Shown here one piece after another: positions 57,073 to 64,000 of a stretch of 64,000 nt of DNA; the first letter of the stretch is position 1, and every line of letters starts with the position of its first letter. Source of the DNA: Bradyrhizobium sp. 186 (GTDB taxonomy: Bacteria; Pseudomonadota; Alphaproteobacteria; Rhizobiales; Xanthobacteraceae). The stretch lies in the NCBI RefSeq assembly GCF_023101685.1, contig NZ_CP082164.1, positions 868,001-932,000 on the forward strand, given 5' to 3'. The notes beneath the pieces are model-generated. The model saw only the letters and a list, made by a program, of their open reading frames with translations. It did not search any database and had not been told where the DNA came from. Both the position numbers and the translations under genes were made by a program.

Positions 57073-58096
57073 AGTCAGGAATCTTGTCAAGAAATTCGGC
57101 AGCTTTGCAGCCCTCGACGGCGTCGACCTCAAGGTCGACAACGGCGAACTGCTGGCGCTGCTCGGGCCGTCCGGCTCGGGCAAGACCACGCTGCTGCGGA
57201 TCATCGCGGGGCTCGACTGGCCCGATTCCGGTGAGGTCGCCTTCAATGGCGAGGATGCGCTGGCGCAAGGCGCGCGCGAGCGTCATGTCGGCTTCGTGTT
57301 CCAGCACTACGCGTTGTTCCGTCATATGACGGTGTTCGAGAACGTCGCCTTCGGCCTCCGCGTGCAGCCGCGCGCGGTCCGGAAGGAAGAGGCGGCGATC
57401 CGCGCGCGGGTCAAGGAGTTGCTCGATCTCGTGCAGCTCGACTGGCTCGCCGACCGCTATCCAAGCCAGCTCTCCGGCGGTCAGCGCCAGCGCATCGCGC
57501 TGGCCCGTGCGCTCGCGATCGAGCCGCGCATCCTGCTGCTCGACGAGCCGTTCGGCGCGCTCGATGCCAAGGTGCGAAAAGAGCTGCGTAAATGGCTGCG
57601 CTCACTGCATCACGAGATCAACGTCACCTCGATCTTCGTCACCCATGACCAGGAGGAGGCGCTGGAAGTCGCCAACCGTGTCGTGGTGATGGACAAGGGC
57701 AAGATCGAGCAGATCGGCTCGCCCGAGGACGTCTATGAAAGCCCGGCGACGGCCTTCGTCCACGGCTTCATCGGCGAATCCATCGAGCTTCCGGTCCATG
57801 TTGCCGACGGCGCGGTCCGGCTCGGTGACCGGCCGCTCGCTCTTGCGGTAGATGGGCTTACGCCTGGCGCGTCAAAACTATTCGTGCGGCGACATGACAT
57901 GCTGGTCGGCCCGCCCGGCAGCGGCGCCTTCGAGGGCTCCGTGCAGCACGTCCGGAATTTCGGGCCGGTGCAGCGGGCCGAGGTCGCGTTGTCCGGCGGC
58001 GAAACCATTGAGATCGACGCCCCCCGCAACAAGGAACTGCGCGCCGGCGACACGGTCGGGCTCCAGCCGCGGCGCTACCGGATATTTGCGGGCTAG
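57062..58096 (+). CDS. cysA: Sulfate ABC transporter ATP-binding protein CysA
   Basis: A 344-aa ATPase with Walker A (GPSGSGKTT), signature [15 protein letters not shown], Walker B ([13 protein letters not shown]) and the switch His in VTHDQEEAL. The C-terminal TOBE-like domain (about 240-344) is typical of CysA. The start is GTG at 57062 within the end of cysW. It completes the sulfate importer. Confidence 0.95.
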   Translation: MTIEVRNLVKKFGSFAALDGVDLKVDNGELLALLGPSGSGKTTLLRIIAGLDWPDSGEVAFNGEDALAQGARERHVGFVFQHYALFRHMTVFENVAFGLRVQPRAVRKEEAAIRARVKELLDLVQLDWLADRYPSQLSGGQRQRIALARALAIEPRILLLDEPFGALDAKVRKELRKWLRSLHHEINVTSIFVTHDQEEALEVANRVVVMDKGKIEQIGSPEDVYESPATAFVHGFIGESIELPVHVADGAVRLGDRPLALAVDGLTPGASKLFVRRHDMLVGPPGSGAFEGSVQHVRNFGPVQRAEVALSGGETIEIDAPRNKELRAGDTVGLQPRRYRIFAG

Positions 58097-58103
58097 GGGA
58101 GGC

Positions 58104-58184
58104 TGTCATTCCGGGATGGTCCAAAGGACCAGACCCGGAATCTCGAGATTCCGGGTTCAGTGCTGCGCACTGCCCCGGAACGAC
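58104..58184. repeat. Palindromic intergenic element after cysA
   Basis: GTCATTCCGGG...CCCCGGAACGAC outer arms with internal ACCCGGAATCTCGAGATTCC palindrome. It is the same family as 23191-23302. It starts 8 bp after the cysA stop and may serve as the terminator or RNA-stabilising structure of the sulfate operon. Confidence 0.8.
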
Positions 58185-58264
58185 TTGCGTCGATTTTCCG
58201 CAAAATTCACCTTTCAGCCACGGTTGGTATGCAACAACGGCCCCTCATTTGGGGGCTCCGATTC

Positions 58265-58768
58265 ATGCGCGCTGCGGCCGCGATACTCATCACTTTGCTG
58301 CTTGCCGGCTGTGCCGGCAACGAAGCGCCGGTCCAGCAGCCGTCCATGTATGCCGACATGGCGGTCCCGGGCTCGAAGCTTGATGCGCAGGCCGCCGCGG
58401 TGATGATCTCGCAATACCGCCAGAACAACAGCCTCGGCACCGTCGTCATCGATCCCGAGTTGATGTTGCTCGCGGAATCCCAGTCCCAGGCCATGGCAGC
58501 CGCCAACAAGATGGACCATGACGTCCGCGCGCCCTTGGCCAAGCGGCTCAGTGCCGGCGGCTATCCGGCGAGCGTGGCGGTCGAGAACGTCTCGGCCGGC
58601 TATCATACGCTGGCGGAAGCGTTTTCCGGCTGGCGCGACTCGCCCCCGCACCGGGCCAACATGCTCAAGAGCGGTGTCACAAAATTGGGCATAGCGGCGG
58701 GCTATGCTCCAGGCACCAAGTACAAGGTGTTCTGGACCATGATCCTGGCGTCGACGGACCCTCGATAA
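58265..58768 (+). CDS. CAP/SCP-domain lipoprotein
   Basis: A 167-aa protein with a lipoprotein signal (RAAAAILITLLLAGCAGN; Cys near residue 16) and a CAP domain: ESQSQAMAAANKMDHD, VAVENVSAGYHTLAEAFSGWRDSPPHRANML and VFWTMILA. The CAP-cavity His residues are in KMDHD and PPHRAN. The function of bacterial CAP proteins is largely unknown. The start at 58265 places the signal peptide at the N-terminus; the frame is open for 35 codons upstream. Confidence 0.85.
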   Translation: MRAAAAILITLLLAGCAGNEAPVQQPSMYADMAVPGSKLDAQAAAVMISQYRQNNSLGTVVIDPELMLLAESQSQAMAAANKMDHDVRAPLAKRLSAGGYPASVAVENVSAGYHTLAEAFSGWRDSPPHRANMLKSGVTKLGIAAGYAPGTKYKVFWTMILASTDPR

Positions 58769-58846
58769 GCCAGACTTGATCCCGGGATGCATTGACGCCG
58801 CGGCGAACTGTCGCCACGGTTGCTCGCCATCTGCTATTGTTCCCGC

Positions 58847-60022
58847 ATGACCGATCACACCAGTCCGGAATCCGCCAGCGTCCCCGCGAATGCGCAACGT
58901 GTCCTGGTGTTGCAGGGCGGCGGCGCGCTCGGCTCCTATCAGGCCGGCGGCTATCAGGCCCTGTGCGGCTATGGCTTCGAGCCCGAATGGGTCGCCGGCA
59001 TCTCGATCGGCGCGGTCAACGCCGCCATCATCGCCGGCAATGAGGGCCACACCCGCGTCAAGCGGCTCAAAGAATTCTGGGAGATGGTCTCGGCGCCGGT
59101 GCCCTGGAAGCCGATCGGCAAGAGCGAACACAGCCGCGAGCTGTTCAATTCAACCAGCGCCGCGCTGATTGCGACCTTCGGCGTGCCCGGCTTCTTCACG
59201 CCGCGCATTCCGCCCGCGCCGCTCTGGCCGCCCGGCCATCCGGAAGCGGAAAGCTATTACGACACCGCGCCGCTGAAGAAGACGCTGGAGCGGCTGGTTG
59301 ATTTCGACCGCATCAACGATCTGAAGACACGCCTGTCCGTCGGCGCCGTCGGCGTCACCTCGGGCAACTTCAAATATTTCGACAATTTCGAGTTCAAGAA
59401 GCTCGGCAAGAAGATCGGCCCCGAGCACATCATGGCCTCCGGCGCGCTGCCGCCCGGCTTTCCGTCCGTCGTCATCGACGGCGAGCATTATTGGGACGGC
59501 GGCATCGCCTCCAACACGCCGCTCGACTACGTGCTGGATGCGGAGCTCGACCGCGACCTGTTGATCTTCCAGGTCGATCTGTTCAGCGCGCGCGGCGATT
59601 TACCGACATCGCTGCTCGAGGCCGCCGAGCGCGAGAAGGACATCCGTTTTTCCAGCCGCACGCGGATGAACACCGACAAGAACAAGCAGTTGCACAATGC
59701 CCGCAGGGCCGTGCGCGACCTGATCGGTAAATTGCCGGATTATCTGAAGAACGATCCGTCCGTCGAATACCTCGCCAAGGCATCGCGCGAAAGCACCGTG
59801 ACCGTGGTGCACCTGATCTATCGCAGCAAGAACTACGAATCCTCGTCCAAGGATTACGATTTCTCGCATGTCGGCATGGTCGAGCATTGGGAAGCCGGGG
59901 TGCACGACGTCCACCTGTCGATGCGCCACAAGGACTGGCTCGAGCGGCCGCAGTCCGGCGAGACCATGGTGACCTACGATCTCACGGGGGACGTCACCGC
60001 GCCCCCGCCAAAAAGGAGCTGA
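58847..60022 (+). CDS. Patatin-like phospholipase/esterase with DUF3734-type C-terminus
   Basis: A 391-aa hydrolase. The oxyanion loop GGGALGSYQAGG (24-35), nucleophile motif GISIG (Ser53) and catalytic Asp217 in WDGGIASNTPLDY form the patatin Ser-Asp dyad. The C-terminal part (RMNTDKNKQLHNARRAV onward) resembles DUF3734. It is predicted to cleave acyl esters of lipids or polyester. It is followed after 4 bp by 3-hydroxybutyrate dehydrogenase, so the two are co-translated. Confidence 0.9.
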   Translation: MTDHTSPESASVPANAQRVLVLQGGGALGSYQAGGYQALCGYGFEPEWVAGISIGAVNAAIIAGNEGHTRVKRLKEFWEMVSAPVPWKPIGKSEHSRELFNSTSAALIATFGVPGFFTPRIPPAPLWPPGHPEAESYYDTAPLKKTLERLVDFDRINDLKTRLSVGAVGVTSGNFKYFDNFEFKKLGKKIGPEHIMASGALPPGFPSVVIDGEHYWDGGIASNTPLDYVLDAELDRDLLIFQVDLFSARGDLPTSLLEAAEREKDIRFSSRTRMNTDKNKQLHNARRAVRDLIGKLPDYLKNDPSVEYLAKASRESTVTVVHLIYRSKNYESSSKDYDFSHVGMVEHWEAGVHDVHLSMRHKDWLERPQSGETMVTYDLTGDVTAPPPKRS

Positions 60023-60026
60023 TAAT

Positions 60027-60815
60027 ATGGGTAGTCTGTCAGGCAAGAACGCCGTCGTGACCGGTTCGACCAGCGGCATCGGGCTCGCCTATGCGCGCGC
60101 CTTCGCCGGCGCCGGCGCCAACGTCGTCATCAACGGCTTCGGCTCTCCTGAAGACATCGAGAAGGAACGCGCGAAAATCGAGTCCGACTTCAAGGTGAAG
60201 GCGATCTACTCGCCCGCCGACATGACCAAGCCTGCGGAAATCGCCGGGATGATCGCGCTTGGCGAGAAGACCTTCGGCTCGGTCGATGTTCTCGTCAATA
60301 ACGCCGGCATCCAGTTCGTCTCGCCGATCGAGGAATTTCCGCTGGAAAAGTGGGACCAGATCATCGCGATCAACCTGTCCTCGGCCTTCCATGCCATCCG
60401 CGCCGCGGTCCCCGGTATGAAGAAGAGGGGCTGGGGCCGCATCATCAACACGGCGTCGGCGCACTCGCTGGTCGCCTCGCCCTTCAAGTCGGCCTACGTC
60501 TCGGCCAAGCACGGCATCGCCGGTCTGACCAAGACCGTGGCGCTGGAAGTGGCCACCAACAAGATCACCTGCAACTGCATCAGCCCGGGCTATGTCTGGA
60601 CGCCGCTGGTGGAGAAGCAGATCCCCGATACGATGAAGGCGCGCAGCCTCACGCGTGAGCAGGTCATCAACGACGTGCTGCTCGACGCGCAGCCGACCAA
60701 GGAGTTCGTCACCTCCGAGCAGGTCGCCGCGCTGGCGCTGTTCCTGTGCAGCGACGATGCCGCGCAGATCACCGGCACCAACCTGTCGATCGACGGCGGC
60801 TGGACCGCGGAGTAG
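60027..60815 (+). CDS. bdhA: 3-hydroxybutyrate dehydrogenase
   Basis: A 262-aa short-chain dehydrogenase with TGSTSGIG (12-19), NNAG (91-94) and the catalytic Ser144-Tyr157-Lys161. The QFVSPIEEFP, ASAHSLVASPFKSAYVSAKHGI and CISPGYVWTPLVEKQIPD segments are specific for 3-hydroxybutyrate dehydrogenase rather than general SDRs. It oxidises 3-hydroxybutyrate to acetoacetate with NAD+ during polyhydroxybutyrate or ketone-body use. Confidence 0.94.
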   Translation: MGSLSGKNAVVTGSTSGIGLAYARAFAGAGANVVINGFGSPEDIEKERAKIESDFKVKAIYSPADMTKPAEIAGMIALGEKTFGSVDVLVNNAGIQFVSPIEEFPLEKWDQIIAINLSSAFHAIRAAVPGMKKRGWGRIINTASAHSLVASPFKSAYVSAKHGIAGLTKTVALEVATNKITCNCISPGYVWTPLVEKQIPDTMKARSLTREQVINDVLLDAQPTKEFVTSEQVAALALFLCSDDAAQITGTNLSIDGGWTAE

Positions 60816-60840
60816 TCGACGTTATTTCAACTGGCTCTTT

Positions 60841-61043
60841 GTCATGCCCCGCCACCGGGTCTCGCCTTCGGCGAGCCCGATGACTGGCTCCGGCGGGGCA
60901 TCCAGTATGCCGCGGCCCATCGATTCAAACACAGCCGCCTCGGAGTACTGGATCGCCCGGTCCCGGCGCTGCCAAGGCTACGCCGGGCCACAAGGGTGCT
61001 CGGCCGCCGAAGCTTTAGCGAAGGCGGCAAGCCGGGCGATGAC
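60841..61043. repeat. Compound palindromic intergenic element
   Basis: It starts GTCATGCCCCGCC and ends GGGCGATGAC. Inner arms ATGCCCCGCC (60844) and GGCGGGGCAT (60892) are perfect inverted copies. It fills the convergent bdhA/tauE gap of about 250 bp; I see no gene in it. Confidence 0.75.
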
Positions 61044-61066
61044 TGAGAGAAGGTGCGGGCTTTCGT

Positions 61067-61891
61067 TCAATGGCTCCAGGCCAGAGCCGTCACGATGGCG
61101 GATGACAGGTTCAATTCCGTGAACATGATCTTGCCGGCGACCACGAAGAGGACGCTGGCGAGCGTCAGGCGCAGCACCGTTTCGGGAACGCGCGTGGCGC
61201 TGTAGCTGCCGACGATGATGCCTGGCAGCGAGCCCAGCAGCAGCACGCCCATCAGAGCCCAATCCACGTCGCCAAGCGCCCAATGTCCGGTCCCTGCGAG
61301 CAGCGTCAGCGGCACCGCGTGCGCGATGTCGGAGCCCACGATGGTCGCCATCGGCAGGCGCGGGTAGAGCAGCAGCAGCACGGTCACGCCGACCGCGCCG
61401 GCACCGACGGACGAAATTGACACCAGCACACCGAGCACGGCGCCTGTGGCCACGGTCGCAATCGCGGTTGTACGGTCGTCCACGCGCTCCAGTTTGCTGC
61501 GGTAGCGCTCCATGATCGCCTTGCGGAAGATCAGCGAGGTCGCGGTCAGTATCAGCGCAAAGCACAACACCAGATTGATCAGGCTGCGCTCGGCATCGCT
61601 CTGGAGATCGAGCTTCCAGAGCACGAGCAGCGTCAGAGCGCTTGCCGGAATGCTGCCGCAGGCAAGCCGCAGTACCGCTGGCCAGTGCACGCTACGCGAC
61701 CAGCCATGGACCATGCTGCCACCGGTCTTGGTCGCGGCGGCATAGAGCAAGTCAGTCCCGACGGCCGTCGATGGATGGACGCCGAACAGCAGGATCAGGA
61801 GCGGCGTCATCAGTGACCCGCCACCCACGCCGGTCATGCCCACAAGCAGGCCGACGCCGAATCCCGAGGCGACGTAGAGCGGATCAATCAT
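61067..61891 (-). CDS. TauE/SafE family sulfite-exporter-type permease
   Basis: A 274-aa membrane protein with about eight helices in two repeats. The first repeat opens GFGVGLLVGMTGVGGGSLMTPLLILLFG and the second VSISSVGAGAVGVTVLLLLYP, both typical of TauE/SafE (DUF81). Members move sulfite, sulfoacetate or other organic anions across the inner membrane. Location near sulfate assimilation genes is suggestive but not proof of substrate. Confidence 0.9.
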   Translation of the reverse strand: MIDPLYVASGFGVGLLVGMTGVGGGSLMTPLLILLFGVHPSTAVGTDLLYAAATKTGGSMVHGWSRSVHWPAVLRLACGSIPASALTLLVLWKLDLQSDAERSLINLVLCFALILTATSLIFRKAIMERYRSKLERVDDRTTAIATVATGAVLGVLVSISSVGAGAVGVTVLLLLYPRLPMATIVGSDIAHAVPLTLLAGTGHWALGDVDWALMGVLLLGSLPGIIVGSYSATRVPETVLRLTLASVLFVVAGKIMFTELNLSSAIVTALAWSH

Positions 61892-62076
61892 GTCAGCGGA
61901 AATCTTAGGTTCATCTTGTCAGTCAGACAATACGACGTAGAATAAAATTTCCCTGCGGCGCAACCGTTTGAACCAAATAAGAAAAATCATGCTGTAGAAG
62001 TGGGCCTAGATAGCCGATTTTCTGCTTTCGCGAGCCGTCCGCGAGATCGCTGTTCCCCGCAGGCCGGCCGCACGGC

Positions 62077-63501
62077 CTATTTGCCAAACGCCAGCACGTG
62101 CAATCCCAGCCGCTGTCGCACGATCCAGAACAGCAGCACCGTCTCGAAGCTGAGCGAGATCGAGGTCGCGGCCGCGGCGCCGTGGCCGCCGAAGCGCGGC
62201 ACCAGCGCGATGCAGAGCACGAGGTTCATCAGGAAGGCCAGTGCATAGGCCAGCGCGCAGATCTTCTGCTGGCCCAGCATGTTGAGCAGGCGTTCGACCG
62301 GGCCGATCGCGGCGCGCACCACGAGCCCGATGGCGGCGACGAACATGATGTCGTAGCCGACCACGAATTGCGGCCCGAACAGCCAGAGCAGCGGCTTGCC
62401 GAGCGCAAGCAGCACCATGGTCGCGGCCAGCGACGGCCAGAACGTCCAGTTGATGGCGTGCGCCACATAGGCGGACAGGCGCGCCTTGTCGCCGAGCGCG
62501 TTGTATTCGGCAAAGCGGTGCGCCGTCGTCGCCGACATCGCGTAGTGTATGAACGAGACCAGCGCCAGCGTCTTGACCACTGCGAAGTAGACGCCGACCT
62601 CGTCGGACGGGCGAAATTGCTGAAGCACCAGCACGTCGGTGTAGGAGAGCAGCAGGTAAAAACTCTCGACCAACAGGATCGGTAGCGAGACGGCGAGCCA
62701 GCCGCTGACGTCATAAGCCTTGGGGCCGGGCTCGATGTGGTCGGCGAGCTTGCGGTTCAGCACCACCATCTGGCCTGTCATCGCGATCCAGACTGCGCCA
62801 GCGCTCGCCACCATCGCAGCGACAGCGCCGAGATGGTAGCCGAGCAGGAAGGCGCAGGCCGTAATGCCGATAATCAGCGCCTGGCGGATGATGAATTGCG
62901 GCATCAGTCCGAGCTGCATCCAGTCGTGCGAGCGGGCGATGCCGTCCTGGGTGTTGGCGACGACGAAGGCGGGCAGCGTCATGCAGCCGATATAGAGCGG
63001 CAGCTCCTCGGCCGGATCGATCCACGGCGACAGCAGCTTGACGATGCCGGCGAGGGCGAGCGACACCAGCGTGGAAACTGCAAAGGTCAGCCAGCGGCTG
63101 CCGGAGAGAAAGCCCCGCAGCAGCGCATGCTCGCCGCTGGCGCGGTACTCCGGGATGATCTTCTGCGCGGAAGCCGAGATGCCGAAATCCATCATGCTGC
63201 CGAGCAGCAGCACCCAGGTCCAGACATAGACATAAATGCCGTAGTCGGACGTGCCCATCCAGCGTGCGAGCAGAACCTGCGAGAAATAGGCAAGGCCTGC
63301 ACTGATCACGCGGATGATGAAGATGGTGCCGGCCAGCCGCCGCGTCAGCGACGCTTCGCTCGACCCGCCCGTCAACTTGCCGCGCAGCCGCGCGATCAGC
63401 CCGGCCGGTACGGTCGTTGCGGGTTCTGAATCCATCACGGCCACGTCGAAAAACCCCAGGGCGTCCCGCATGCAGCGGCAGCGTTCGGGATTAGCAACCA
63501 T
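62077..63501 (-). CDS. Polysaccharide/oligosaccharide flippase (Wzx/MVF-type)
   Basis: A protein of up to 474 aa with 12-14 hydrophobic helices, the MOP-superfamily flippase layout: LAGTIFIIRVISAGLAYFSQVLLARWMGTSDYG at the start (RWMGxxxYG is typical) and NMLGQQKICALAYALAFLMNL near the end. It translocates lipid-linked saccharides. The start could be Met1 (63501), Met11 or Met23; the first membrane segment begins near residue 55. No glycosyltransferase genes lie next to it in this window. The left-hand gap 61892-62076 shows nothing recognisable. Confidence 0.85.
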   Translation of the reverse strand: MVANPERCRCMRDALGFFDVAVMDSEPATTVPAGLIARLRGKLTGGSSEASLTRRLAGTIFIIRVISAGLAYFSQVLLARWMGTSDYGIYVYVWTWVLLLGSMMDFGISASAQKIIPEYRASGEHALLRGFLSGSRWLTFAVSTLVSLALAGIVKLLSPWIDPAEELPLYIGCMTLPAFVVANTQDGIARSHDWMQLGLMPQFIIRQALIIGITACAFLLGYHLGAVAAMVASAGAVWIAMTGQMVVLNRKLADHIEPGPKAYDVSGWLAVSLPILLVESFYLLLSYTDVLVLQQFRPSDEVGVYFAVVKTLALVSFIHYAMSATTAHRFAEYNALGDKARLSAYVAHAINWTFWPSLAATMVLLALGKPLLWLFGPQFVVGYDIMFVAAIGLVVRAAIGPVERLLNMLGQQKICALAYALAFLMNLVLCIALVPRFGGHGAAAATSISLSFETVLLFWIVRQRLGLHVLAFGK

Positions 63502-63536
63502 TCGTTAAGATTCGGTTGGGTGTTTGCCCCAATCGC

Positions 63537-63589
63537 GCTGTCGTCCCGGATCTGCGCGCGCCTGTGGCGCACTTGTCCGGGACGACAGC
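63537..63589. repeat. 14-bp inverted repeat hairpin element
   Basis: GCTGTCGTCCCGGA and TCCGGGACGACAGC flank a 25-base loop between the flippase and the next reverse gene. It shares the GTCGTCCCGG core with the element at 36771. Confidence 0.8.
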
Positions 63590-63656
63590 TGAGAGTAGGC
63601 GACACCAATGCAACCTACTCGCCGTCGTCTACTTTCGCCGGGACGACGACGACCGG

Positions 63657-64000
63657 TCACTCCAAATTCGTATTGAACTCGTACGACTTCTCCGGCCCGA
63701 CCAGCGTGAACTTCAGCGCCGCGCCGTCGGGCTTGGCGCCCGGCGGCAGTCCGTCGAGCTCGAAGGAGAAACGCTTGACGCCGGGCGGGCTGTGCTCGAC
63801 CGGCGCGGGGATCGGCAGCGACCAATCGAGTGTCGGCCCTTCCACGAACAAATTGACGTTGCGGCTATCCGGCGCGACCACGTCGACGATCACCTTTTTG
63901 GCGCCGTCGCGCTTGACGTCGCGGATGGTCAGCGGATTGGGATCGCCGACATTGGCGGGCTTGGGCACGGTGTCGAGTGCCGCAAACAAATTGGCGTCCT
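63657..64000 (-). CDS. DsbD-type (DsbC-domain) protein, C-terminal fragment at the window edge
   Basis: The last 114 or so codons of a gene that runs off the right end. The frame is open to base 64000. The visible part is a beta-rich domain ending FTLVGPEKSYEFNTNLE. It resembles the C-terminal end of the periplasmic domain of DsbD-related thiol:disulfide or cytochrome c biogenesis proteins of Bradyrhizobium, from memory of those sequences. No Cys pair is visible in this fragment, so function cannot be confirmed here. Confidence 0.6.
   Translation of the reverse strand, partial: DANLFAALDTVPKPANVGDPNPLTIRDVKRDGAKKVIVDVVAPDSRNVNLFVEGPTLDWSLPIPAPVEHSPPGVKRFSFELDGLPPGAKPDGAALKFTLVGPEKSYEFNTNLE

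Overview
The window looks like a chromosomal segment of a Bradyrhizobium-type alphaproteobacterium (Nitrobacteraceae, order Hyphomicrobiales). It is very GC-rich, so long open antisense frames are common. The gene content fits this group: a Cpa/Tad pilus locus, urtABCDE joined to a urease operon, a fused cysN-cysC, opgC, bdhA, MESH1-like and HWE-kinase genes, and families of palindromic intergenic elements. The species assignment is inference from gene content, not from a database search. I saw no rRNA or tRNA genes, CRISPR array, prophage or defence island.

Layout. (1) 1-13.2 kb: a metallophosphoesterase, then a Tad (Flp) pilus locus. tadD runs forward; flp-cpaA-B-C-D-E-F-tadB-tadC run in reverse. 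The 54-aa Flp pilin lies behind its own terminator. A fatty-acid hydroxylase-family gene and a stand-alone CpaC-N-like exported protein follow. TadE/F/G minor pilins are absent here. (2) 13.4-15.8 kb: reverse-strand RNA/cold-shock group rhlE-infA-cspA. (3) 16.2-28.8 kb: one long nitrogen-scavenging unit, urtABCDE-ureDAB-(MESH1-like hydrolase)-ureC-(ABM monooxygenase)-ureEFG, headed by a good sigma-54 promoter. (4) 29-36.7 kb: envelope and signalling genes: a CHASE-HWE sensor protein with a degenerate ATP-binding N-box, tetR, opgC, a YqjD/YqjE-like pair, an AI-2E-family permease, an L,D-transpeptidase and a DUF2865 protein. (5) 36.9-43.4 kb: two tandem chemoreceptor genes. The second is split by an IS1634-type insertion sequence with 13-bp terminal repeats and a 6-bp target duplication; removing the element restores a frame of exactly the same length (697 aa) as the intact neighbour. 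(6) 43.6-46.1 kb: a 51-aa membrane peptide and malate synthase G. (7) 46.5-58.1 kb: a complete sulfate assimilation locus, cysD-cysNC in reverse and cysG-DUF2849-cysI-DUF934-cysH plus the sulfate ABC transporter forward, with divergent promoters between them. (8) 58.2-64 kb: a CAP-domain lipoprotein, a patatin-like hydrolase coupled to 3-hydroxybutyrate dehydrogenase, a TauE/SafE permease, a polysaccharide flippase and the 3' end of a DsbD-type protein.

Functionally the window combines surface attachment (pilus, glucan decoration, chemoreceptors) with acquisition of nitrogen (urea to ammonia) and sulfur (sulfate to sulfide). The least conventional items are the alarmone-hydrolase-like gene inside the urease operon, the sensor kinase that keeps its phospho-acceptor His but lacks the N-box Asn, the IS-split receptor, the tandem repeats and hairpin between urtA and urtB, and repeat elements that supply the stop codons of tetR and opgC.
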